DNA from: Cranoglanis bouderius
Taxonomy: Eukaryota; Chordata; Actinopteri; Siluriformes; Cranoglanididae
NCBI GenBank assembly: GCA_023630585.1
Contig: CM042542.1
Location: 21,791,011 to 21,855,010, forward strand
Reading direction: 5' to 3'
Length of the DNA stretch: 64,000 nt
Positions 50,590 to 64,000 of this stretch are shown here, piece after piece. Both the position numbers and the translations under genes were made by a program. Numbering within the stretch: the first letter of the stretch is position 1; every line of letters begins with the position of its first letter. The notes beneath the pieces are model-generated. The model was not told where the DNA came from and did no database searches. It worked only from the letters and a program-made list of their open reading frames with translations.

Positions 50590-53500
50590 ACATCTAACAC
50601 TAAATACACATCTAACACTAAATGCACATCTAACACTAAATACTCATCTAACACTAAATACACCAAATACACAAACTAACACTAAATCCACATCTAACAC
50701 TAAATACACATCTAACACTAAATACACATCTAAAACTAAATCCACATCTAACACTAAATCCACATCTAACACTAAATGCACATCTAACACTAAATACACA
50801 TCTAACACTAAACACACATCTAACACTAAATCCACATCTAACACTAAATCCACATCTAACACTAAATACACACAAATAAATACACATCTAACGCTAAATG
50901 CACATCTAACACTAAATACACATCTAACACTAAATACACCAAATACACAAACTATCACTAAATCCTCATCTAACACTAAATACACTTCTAACACTAAAAA
51001 CATATCTAACACTAAATACACATCTAACACTAAATACACATCTAACACAAAATACACATCTAACACTAAATCCACATCTAACACTAAACGCACATCTAAC
51101 ACTAAACACACATCGAAACCTAAATACACCAAATACACAAACTAACACTAAATACACATCTAACACTAAATACACATCTAACACAAAATACACATCTAAC
51201 ACTAAATACACATCTAACACTAAATGCAGATCTAACACTAAATGCACATCTAAATCTAAATACACCAAATACACAAACTAACACTAAATCCCCATCTAAC
51301 ACTAAATACACATCTAACACTAAATACACATCTAAAACTAAATCCACATCTAACACTAAATCCACATCTAACGCTAAATGCACATCTAACACTAAATACA
51401 CATCTAACACTAAATACACCAAATACACAAACTAACACTGAATCCTCATCTAACAATAAATACACATCTAACACTAAATACACATCTAACACTAAATGCA
51501 CATCTAACACTAAATACACCAAATACAGAAACTAACACTAAATCCACATCTAACACTAAATACATATTTAACACTAAATACACCAAATACACAAACTAAC
51601 TAAATCCACATCTAAAACTAAATCCACATCTAACACTAAATACACATCTAACACTAAATACACATCTAACACTAAATACACATCTAACACTAAATACACA
51701 TCTAACACTAAATACACATCTAAAACTAAATCCACATCTAACACTAAATACACATCTAACACTAAATACACATCGAACACTAAATACACCAAATACACAA
51801 ACTAACACTAAATACACATCTAACACTAAATACACATCTAACACTAAATGCACATCTAACACTAAATACACATCTAAAACTAAATACACCAAATACACAA
51901 ACTAACACTAAATCCACATCTAACACTAAATACACATCTAACACTAAATACACATCTAAAACTAAATCCACATCTAACACTAAATCCACATCTAACGCTA
52001 AATGCACATCTAACACTAAATACACATCTAACACTAAATACACCAAATACACAAACTAACACTGAATCCTCATCTAACAATAAATACACATCTAACACTA
52101 AATACACATCGAAACATAAATACACCAAATACAGAAACTAACACTAAATCCACATCTAACACTAAATACACAACTAACACTAAATACACCAAATACACAA
52201 ACTAACACTAAATCCACATCTAACACTAAATACACATCTAACACTAAATCCACATCTAACACTGAATCCACATCTAATACTAAATGCACATCGAAACCTA
52301 AATACACCAAATACAGAAACTAACACTAAATCCACATCTAACACTAAATACACATCTAACACTAAATACACCAAATACACAAACTAACACTAAATCCACA
52401 TCTAACACTAAATACACATCTAACACTAAATACACATCTAACACTAAATACACCAAATACACAAACCAACACTAAATCCTCATATAACACTAAATACACT
52501 TCTAACACTAAATACACATCTAACACTAAATACACCAAATACACAAACTAACACGAAATCCACATCTAACACTAAATACACATCTAACACTAAATACACA
52601 TCTAACACTAAATCACATCTAACACTAAATACACCAAATACACAAACTAACACTAAATCCACATCTAACACTAAATACACATCTAACACTAAATACACAT
52701 CTAACACTAAATACACATCTAACACTAAATACACCAAATACACAAACTAACACTAAATCATCTAACACTAAATACACATCTAACACTAAATACACTAAAT
52801 ACACAAATACACTAAATACACATCTAACACTAAATCCACATCTAACACTAAATACACATCTAACACTAAATACACATCTAAAACTAAATACACCAAATAC
52901 ACAAACTAACACTAAATCCACATCTAACACTAAATCCACATCTAACACTAAATACACATCTAAAACTAAATCCACATCTAACACTAAATCCACATCTAAC
53001 GCTAAATGCACATCTAACACTAAATACACATCTAACACTAAATACACCAAATACACAAACTAACACTAAATCCACATCTAACACTAAATGCACATCTAAC
53101 ACTAAATCCACATCTAACACTAAATACACATCTAACACTAAATACACCAAATACATAAACTAACACTAAATACACATCTAACACTAAATACACATCTAAC
53201 ACAAAATACACATCTAACACTAAATCCCCATCTAACACTAAATACACATCTAACACTAAATACACATCTAACACTAAATACACATCTAACACTAAATACA
53301 CATCTAACACTAAATACACATCTAACACTAAATGCACATCTAACACTAAATACACCAAATACACAAACTAACACTAAATCCACATCTAACACTAAATGCA
53401 CATCTAACACTAAATCCACATCTAACACTAAATACACATCTAACACTAAATACACATTTAACACTAAATACACCAAATACACAAACTAACTAAATCCACA

Positions 53501-56500
53501 TCTAAAACTAAATCCACATCTAACACTAAATACACATCTAACACTAAATACACCAAATACACAAACTAACACTAAATCCACATCTAACACTAAATACACA
53601 TCTAACACTAAATCCACATCTAACACTAAATCCACATCTAACACTAAATACACATCTAACACTAAATCCACATCTAACACTAAATACACATCTAACACTA
53701 AATACACATCTAACACTAAATACACATCTAACACTAAATACACCAAATACACAAACTAACACTAAATCCACATCTAACACTAAATACACATCTAACACTA
53801 AATGCACATCTAACACTAAATACACATCTAAAACTAAATACACCAAATACACAAACTAACACTAAATCCACATCTAACACTAAATACACATCTAACACTA
53901 AATACACATCTAAAACTAAATCCACATCTAACACTAAATCCACATCTAACACTAAATGCACATCTAACACTAAATACACATCTAACACTAAATACACCAA
54001 ATACACAAACTAACACTAAATCCACATCTAACACTAAATCCACATCTAACACTAAATACACATCTAAAACTAAATCCACATCTAACACTAAATACACCAA
54101 ATACACAAACTAACACTAAATCCACATCTAACACTAAATACACATCTAACACTAAATACACATCTAACACTAAATACACATCTAACACTAAATACACATC
54201 TAACACTAAATACATATTTAACACTAAATACACCAAATACACAAACTAACACTAAATCCACATCTAACACTAAATACACATCTAACACTAAATCCACATC
54301 TAAACTAAATCCACATCTATCACTAAATACACATCTAACACTAAATCCACATCTAAACTAAATCCACATCTATCACTAAATACACATCTAACACTAAATA
54401 CACCAAATACACAAACTAACACTAAATCCACATCTAACACTAAATACACATCTAACACTAAATCCACATCTAACACTAAATGCACATCTAACACTAAATA
54501 CACCAAATACACAAACTAACACTAAATCCACATCTAACACTAAATATACATCTAACACTAAATGTACTTCTAACACTAAATACACATTTAAACTAAATAC
54601 ACCAAATACACAAACTAACACTAAATCCACATCTAACACTAAATACACATCTAACACTAAATACACATCTAAAACTAAATCCACATCTAACACTAAATGC
54701 ACATCTAACACTAAATACACAACTAACACTAAATACACATCTAAATCTAAATACACCAAATAAACAAACTAACATTAAATCCACATCTAACACTAAATAC
54801 ACATCTAACACTAAATACACATCGAACACTAAATACACCAAATACACAAACTAACACTAAATCCACATCTAACACTAAATACACATATAACACTAAATGC
54901 ACATCTAACACTAAATACATATCTAACACTAAATACACCGAATACACAAACTAACACTAAATTCACATCTAACACTAAATACACATCTAACACTAAATAC
55001 ACATCTAATCTAACACTAAATACACATCTAACACTAAATACACATCTAACACTAAATACACCAAATACATAACCTCACACTAAATCCACCTCTACCCCTA
55101 AGTTCACATCTAACACTAAATACACATCTAACACTAAATACACATCTAACCCTAAATGCCCATCTAACACTAAATACACTAAATACACAAACAACACTAA
55201 ATACACATCTAACACTAAATACACATCTAACACTAAATACACATCTAACACTAAATACACCAAATACACAAACTAACTCTAAATCCACATCTAACACTAA
55301 ATACACATCTAACACTACATACACATCTAACACTAAATACACATCTAACACTAAATACACCAAATACACAAACTAACACTAAATCCACATCTAACACTAA
55401 ATACACATCTAACACTAAATACACATCTAACACTAAATACACAAAATACAAAAACTAACACTAAATCCACATCTAACACTAAATACACATCTAACACTAA
55501 ATACACATCTAACACTAAATACACATCTAAAAACTAAATACACATCTAACACTACATACACATCTAACACTACATACACATCTAACACTAAATACCCCAA
55601 ATACACAAACTCACCCTAAATACACATCTAACACTAAATACACGTCTAACACTAAATACACGTCTAACACTAAATACACGTCTAACACTAAATGCACGTC
55701 TAACACTAAATGCACATCTAACACTAAAAACACATCTAACACTAAATACACATCTAACACTAAATACACATCTAACACTAAATATACAACTAACACTAAA
55801 TACACCAAATACACAAACAAACTAAATCCACATCTAACACTAAATACACAGCTAACACTAAATACACCAAATACACAAACAAAAAACTAACACTTAATCC
55901 ACATCTAACACTAAATCCACATCTAACACTAAATCCACATCTAAAACTAAATACACAAACTAACACTAAATACACCAAATACACAAACTAACACTAAATC
56001 CACATCTAACACTAAATACACATCTAACACTAAATCCACATCTAACACTAAATGCTCATCTAACACTAAATACACATCTAACACTAAATACACACCTGAC
56101 ACTAAATACACATCTAACACTAAATACACATTTAACACTAAATACACCAAATACACAAACTAACACTAAATCCACATCTAACACTAAATACACATCTAAC
56201 ACTAAATACACATCGAACACTAAATACACCAAATACACAAACTAACACTAAATCCACATCTAACACTAAATCCACATCTAACACTAAATACACATCTAAC
56301 ACTAAATCCACATCTAACACTAAATACACATCTAACACTAAATACACATCTAAAACTAAATCCACATCTAACACTAAATCCACATCTAACACTAAATGCA
56401 CATCTAACACTAAATACACATCTAACACTAAATCCACATCTAACACTAAATACACATCTAACACTAAATCCACATCTAACACTAAATACACATTTAAACT

Positions 56501-59500
56501 AAATACACCAAATACACAAACTAACACTAAATCCACATCTAACACTAAATACACATCTAATACTAAATACACATCTAAAACTAAATCCACATCTAACACT
56601 AAATCCACATCTAACACTAAATACACTTCTAACACTAAAAACATATCTAACACTAAATAGACTAAATACACATCTAACACTAAATACACATCTAACACTA
56701 AATGCACATCTAACACTAAATACACATTTAAACTAAATACACCAAATACACAAACTAACACTAAATCCACATCTAACAATAAATACACATCTAACACTAA
56801 ATACACCAAATACACAAACTAACACTAAATACACATCTAACACTAAATACACATCTAACACTAAATACACACCTAACACTAAATCCACATCTAACACTAA
56901 ATGCACATCTAACGCTAAATACACATCTAACCCTAAATACACATCTAACACTAAATACACCAAATACACAAACTAACACTAAATACACATCTAACACTAA
57001 ATACACATCTAACACTAAATACACATCTAAAACTAAATACACCAAATACACAAACTAACACTAAATCCACATCTAACACTAAATACACATCTAACACTAA
57101 ATACACATCTAAAACTAAATCCACATCTAACACTAAATCCACATCTAACGCTAAATGCACATCTAACACTAAATACACATCTAACACTAAATACACCAAA
57201 TACACAAACTAACACTAAATCCACATCTAACAATAAATACACATCTAACACTAAATACACATCGAAACATAAATACACCAAATACAGAAACTAACACTAA
57301 ATCCACATCTAACACTAAATCCACATCTAACACTAAATCCACATCTAACACTAAATACACATCTAACACTAAATACACATCTGACACTAAATCCAGATCT
57401 AACACTAAATACACATCTAACACTAAATACACCAAATACACAAACTAACACTAAATCCACATCTAACACTAAACGCACATCTAACACTAAATACACATCT
57501 AACACTAAATACACATCTAACACTAAATACACCAAATACACAAACTAACACTAAATCCACATCTAACACTAAATACACATCTAACACTAAACACACATTG
57601 AAACCTAAATACACCAAATACACAAACTAACACTAAATCCACATCTAACACTAAATACACATCTAACACTAAATGCACATCTAACACTAAATACACATCT
57701 AAAACTAAATAAACATCTAACACTAAATACACATCTAAAACTAAATACACATCTAACAGTAAATACAAATCTAACACTAAATCCACATCTAACACTAAAT
57801 ACACATCTAAAACTAAATACACCAAATACACAAACTAACACTAAATCCACATCTAACACTAAATACACATCTAACACTAAATACACATCTAAAACTAAAT
57901 CCACATCTAACACTAAATCCACATCTAACGCTAAATGCACATCTAACACTAAATACACATCTAACACTAAATCCACATCTAACACTAAATACACATCTAA
58001 CACTAAATGCACATCTAACACTAAATGCACATCTAAAACTAAATACACCAAATACACAAACTAACACTAAATCCACATCTAACACTAAATACACATCTAA
58101 CACTAAATACACATCTAAAACTAAATCCACATCTAACACTAAATCCACATCTAACGCTAAATGCACATCTAACACTAAATACACATCTAACACTAAATAC
58201 ACCAAATACACAAACTAACACTAAATCCACATCTAACAATAAATACACATCTAACACTAAATACACATCTAACACTAAATATACATCTATCACTAAATCC
58301 ACATCTAACACTAAATACATCTAACACTAAATACACTAAATACAAACAAACACTAAATACACATCTAACACTAAATACACATCTAACACTAAATACACAT
58401 CTAACACTAAATACACCAAATACACAAACTAACACTAAATCCACATCTAACACTAAATACACATCAAACACAAAAACCACATCTAACACTAAATACACAT
58501 CTAACACTAAAACCACATCTAACACTAAATTCACATCTAAAACTAAATCCACATCTAACACTAAATCCACATCTAATACTAAACACACCAAATACACAAA
58601 CTAACACTAAATCCACATCTAAAACTAAATACACATCTATCACTACATTCACATCTAACACTAAATACACCAAATACACAAACTAACACTAAATCCTCAT
58701 CTAACACTAAATACACATCTATCACAAAATACACATCTAACACTAAATCCACATCTAACACTAAATACACATCTAACACTAAACACACATTGAAACCTAA
58801 ATACACCAAATACACAAACTAACACTAAATACACATCTAACACTAAATGCACATCTAACACTAAATACACATCTAAAACTAAATACACCAAATACACAAA
58901 CTAACACTAAATACACATCTAACACTACATATACATCTAACACTAAATACACATCTAACACTAAATACACCAAATCCACATCTAACAATAAATACACATC
59001 AAACACTAAATACACATCGATACATAAATACACCAAATACAGAAACTAACACTAAATACACATCTAACACTAAATACACATTTAATACTAAATACACCAA
59101 ATACACAAACTAACTAAATCCACATCTAAAACTAAATCCACATCTAAAACTAAATACACAAACTAACACTAAATCCACATCTAACAATAAATCCACATCT
59201 AACACTGAATCCACATCTAATACTAAATGCACATCTAACACTAAATACACATCTAACACTAAATACACATCTAACACTAAATGCATATCTAACACTAAAT
59301 ACACATCTAAAACTAAATTCACCAAATACACAAACTAACACTAAATCCACATCTAACACTAAATACACATCTAACACTAAATACACATCTAAAACTAAAT
59401 CCACATCTATCACTAAGTCCACATCTAACGCTAAATGCACATCTAACACCAAATACACAAACTAACACTGAATCCTCATCTAACAATAAATACACATCTA

Positions 59501-62500
59501 ACACTAAATACACATCGGAACATAAATACACCAAATACAGAAACTAACACTAAATCCACATCTAACACTACATACACAACTAACACTAAATACACCATAT
59601 ACACAAACTAACACTAAATCCACATCTAACACTAAATACACATCTAACACTAAATACACATCTAAAACTAAATCCACATCTAACACTGAATCCACATCTA
59701 ATACTAAATGCACATCTAACACTAAATACACCAAATACACAAACTAACACTAAATCAACATCTAACACTAAATACACAACTAACACTAAACACACATAGA
59801 AACCTAAATACACCAAATACACAAACTAACACTAAATCCACATCTAACACTAAATACACATCTAACACTAAACACACATCGAAACCTAAATACACCAAAT
59901 ACACAAACTAACACTAAATCCACATCTAACACTAAATACACATATAACACTAAATGCACATCTAACACTAAATCCACATCTAACACTAAATACACATCTA
60001 ACACTAAATACACATCTAACACTAAATACACATCTAACACTAAATGCACATCTAACACTAAATACACTAAATACACAAACAAACACTAAATACACATCTG
60101 ACACTAAATACACATCTAACACTAAATACACATCTAACACTAAATACACCAAATACACAAACCAACACTAAATCCTCATCTAACACTAAATACACTAAAT
60201 ACACATCTAACACAAAATACACATCTAACACTAAATCCACATCTAACACTAAACGCACATCTAACACTAAACACACATCGAAACCTAAATACACCAAATA
60301 CACAAACTAACACTAAATACACATCTAACACTAAATACACATCTAACACAAAATACACATCTAACACTAAATACACATCTAACACTAAATGCAGATCTAA
60401 CACTAAATGCACATCTAAAACTAAATACACCAAATACACAAACTAACAATAAATCCCCATCTAACACTAAATACACATCTAACACTAAATACACATCTAA
60501 AACTAAATCCACATCTAACACTAAATCCACATCTAACGCTAAATGCACATCTAACACTAAATACACATCTAAGACTAAATACACCAAATACACAAACTAA
60601 CACTGAATCCACATCTAACAATAAATACACATCTAACACTAAATACACATCGAAACATAAATACACCAAATACAGAAACTAACACTAAATCCACATCTAA
60701 CACTAAATACATATTTAACACTGAATACACCAAATACACAAACTAACTAAATCCACATCTAAAACTAAATCCACATCTAACACTAAATACACATCTAACA
60801 CTAAATACACATCGAACACTAAATACACCAAATACAAAAAACTAACACTTAATCCACATCTAAAACTAAATACACAAACTAACACTAAATCCACATCTAA
60901 CAATAAATCCACATCTAACACTGAATCCACATCTAATACTAAATGCACATCTAACACTAAATACACATCTAACACTAAATACACATCTAACACTAAATGC
61001 ACATCTAACACTAAATACACATATAAAACTAAATACACCAAATACACAAACTAACACTAAATCCACATCTAACACTAAATACACATCTAACACTAAATAC
61101 ACATCTAAAACTAAATCCACATCTATCACTAAATCCACATCTAACGCTAAATGCACATCTAACACTAAATACACATCTAACACTAAATACACCAAATACA
61201 CAAACTAACACTGAATCCTCATCTAACAATAAATACACATCTAACACTAAATACACATCGAAACATAAATACACCAAATACAGAAACTAACACTAAATCC
61301 ACATCTAACACTAAATACACATATAACACTAAATGCACATCTAACACTAAATCCACATCTAACACTAAATACACATCTAACACTAAATCCACATCTAACA
61401 CTAAATACATATTTAACACTAAATACACCAAATACACAAACTAACACTAAATCCACATCAAACACTAAATACACATCTAACACTAAATACACATCTAAAA
61501 CTAAATCCACATCTAACACTGAATCCACATCTAATACTAAATGCACATCTAACACTAAATACACATCTAACACTAAATACACATCTAACACTAAATACAC
61601 CAAATACACAAACAAACACTAAATCCACATCTAACACTAAATCCATATCTAACACTAAATACACATCTAACACTAAATACACATCTAACACTAAATGCAC
61701 ATCTAACACTAAATACACTAAATACACAAACAAACACTAAATACACAACTGACACTAAATACACATCTAACACAAAATACACATCTAACACTAAATACAC
61801 CAAATACACAAACCAACACTAAATCCTCATCTAACACTAAATACACTAAATACACATCTAACACTAAATACACATCTAACACAAAATACACATCTAACAC
61901 TAAATCCACATCTAACACTAAACACACATCGAAACCTAAATACACCAAATACACAAACTAACACTAAATCCCCATCTAACACTAAATACACATCTAACAC
62001 TAAATACACATCTAAAACTAAATCCACATCTAACACTAAATCCACATCTAACGCTAAATGCACATCTAACACTAAATACACATCTAACACTAAATACACC
62101 AAATACACAAACTAACACTGAATCCACATCTAACAATAAATACACATCTAACACTAAATACACATCGAAACATAAATACACCAAATACAGAAACTAACAC
62201 TAAATCCACATCTAACACTAAATACATATTTAACACTAAATACACCAAATACACAAACTAACTAAATCCACATCTAAAACTAAATCCACATCTAACACTA
62301 AATACACATCGAACACTAAATACACCAAATACAAAAAACTAACACTTAATCCACATCTAAAACTAAATACACAAACTAACACTAAATCCACATCTAACAA
62401 TAAATCCACATCTAACACTGAATCCACATCTAATACTAAATGCACATCTAACACTAAATACACATCTAACACTAAATACACATCTAACACTAAATGCACA

Positions 62501-64000
62501 TCTAACACTAAATACACATCTAAAACTAAATTCACCAAATACACAAACTAACACTAAATCCACATCTAACACTAAATACACATCTAACACTAAATACACA
62601 TCTAAAACTAAATCCACATCTATCACTAAGTCCACATCTAACGCTAAATGCACATCTAACACCAAATACACAAACTAACACTGAATCCTCATCTAACAAT
62701 AAATACACATCTAACACTAAATACACATCGAAACATAAATACACCAAATACAGAAACTAACACTAAATCCACATCTAACACTACATACACAACTAACACT
62801 AAATACACCAAATACACAAACTAACACTAAATCCACATCTAACACTAAATACACATCTAACACTAAATACACATCTAAAACTAAATCCACATCTAACACT
62901 GAATCCACATCTAATACTAAATGCACATCTAACACTAAATACACATCTAACACTAAATACACATCGAAACCTAAATACACCAAATACACAAACTAACACT
63001 AAATCCACATCTAACACTAAATACACATCTAACACTAAACACACATCGAAACCTAAATACACCAAATACACAAACTAACACTAAATCCACATCTAACACT
63101 AAATACACATATAACACTAAATGCACATCTAACACTAAATCCACATCTAACACTAAATACACATCTAACACTAAATACACATCTAACACTAAATACACAT
63201 CTAACACTAAATGCACATCTAACACTAAATACACTAAATACACAAACAAACACTAAATACACATCTCACACTAAATACACATCTAACACTAAATACACAT
63301 CTAACACTAAATACACCAAATACACAAACCAACACTAAATCCTCATCTAACACTAAATACACTAAATACACATCTAACACAAAATACACATCTAACACTA
63401 AATCCACATCTAACACTAAACGCACATCTAACACTAAACACACATCGAAACCTAAATACACCAAATACACAAACTAACACTAAATACACATCTAACACTA
63501 AATACACATCTAACACAAAATACACATCTAACACTAAATGCAGATCTAACACTAAATGCACATCTAAAACTAAATACACCAAATACACAGACTAACAATA
63601 AATCCCCATCTAACACTAAATACACATCTAACACTAAATACACATCTAAAACTAAATCCACATCTAACACTAAATCCACATCTAACGCTAAATGCACATC
63701 TAACACTAAATACACATCTAAGACTAAATACACCAAATACACAAACTAACACTGAATCCACATCTAACAATAAATACACATCTAACACTAAATACACATC
63801 GAAACATAAATACACCAAATACAGAAACTAACACTAAATCCACATCTAACACTAAATACATATTTAACACTGAATACACCAAATACACAAACTAACTAAA
63901 TCCACATCTAAAACTAAATCCACATCTAACACTAAATACACATCTAACACTAAATACACATCGAACACTAAATACACCAAATACAAAAAACTAACACTTA
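50590..64000 (+). repeat. 18-bp satellite array, second forward block
   Basis: Same monomer and 28-bp spacer as the first forward block, with higher uniformity. It carries a domain-typical variant (TAACGCTAAATGCAC, recurring at about 51,370, 52,005, 53,000, 57,150, 57,930, 58,155, 60,538, 62,050 and 63,687). It lacks the TATCACAACATACAC marker seen at 35.9-48.5 kb. The array continues beyond the window end, so its full size is unknown. Confidence 0.97.
59110..64000. repeat. Three tandem macro-repeats of 1.5-1.7 kb
   Basis: The same ordered set of higher-order units occurs three times, anchored at 59,319, 61,029 and 62,532 (left landmark) and 60,669, 62,184 and 63,818 (right landmark). The first and third copies are the most alike (offset 3,167 bp over about 59,804-60,303, almost base for base, then 3,149 bp after an 18-bp loss). 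The third copy runs off the window end. Confidence 0.75.

Noticed and set aside
18918..63818. Dozens of 60-234-codon frames in the array as protein genes
   Set aside because: They are translations of the 18-bp repeat in stop-free frames, overlap each other in two frames, and lack conserved starts or domains.
18811..64000. CRISPR-like array (repeats with spacers)
   Set aside because: No unique spacers: the 'spacers' are the same 18-bp monomers, and the context is vertebrate DNA.
18811..64000. True telomere repeat
   Set aside because: No TTAGGG tract is present; only a partial hexamer resemblance exists.

Overview
The window looks like teleost fish nuclear DNA. It holds intron-split vertebrate gene fragments (a CART neuropeptide relic and a duplicated shisa-like membrane protein gene) inside a dense set of fish-type repeats: hAT-, Tc1- and TTAA-type MITEs, a tRNA-derived SINE, 5'-truncated LINEs (Rex1/CR1-like, RTE-like, L2, L1/Tx1-like), a solo LTR and CA/GT/CT microsatellites. 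No species can be named from this alone.

Layout. 1-7,066: AT-rich, repeat-laden DNA. On the minus strand are two exons of a CART-like gene (exon 3 intact with all six cysteines, exon 2 carrying a stop and a 1-nt frameshift). 7,067-17,136: a locus that appears tandemly duplicated. Unit 1 carries only the last exon of a shisa-like gene (copy A) and has been split by a LINE, a solo LTR and other elements. Unit 2 (13,571 onward) keeps both recognisable exons (copy B, 150 codons, minus strand). Each unit is followed by the same 555-bp sequence (12,791-13,345 and 16,582-17,136). 17,137-18,810: an L2 relic, then an L1/Tx1-like reverse transcriptase fragment that stops abruptly.

18,811-64,000: one tandem array filling the remaining 45 kb and running off the window end. 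The monomer is 18 bp (ACACATCTAACACTAAAT, with no G on this strand). It is punctuated every 82-190 bp by a 28-bp variant (26 bp in a subclass), giving higher-order units of n x 18 + 10 bp. Units are grouped into larger macro-repeats (about 0.87, 1.0 and 1.5-1.7 kb) and at least three variant domains (about 18.8-35, 35-50.5 and 50.6-64 kb). A 1.87-kb block (48,618-50,489) lies in the opposite orientation, bounded on the left by a near-perfect palindrome and on the right by a 100-N assembly gap (50,490-50,589). I saw no mobile element inside the array.

The many long open frames in the array (poly LVLDVY and FSVRCV) arise because 18 is a multiple of three and the repeat lacks stops in several frames; I do not count them as genes. 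I see no operon, CRISPR array, RNA gene cluster or multi-gene system. The notable object is the satellite itself, together with the duplicated shisa-like locus and its datable insertions.
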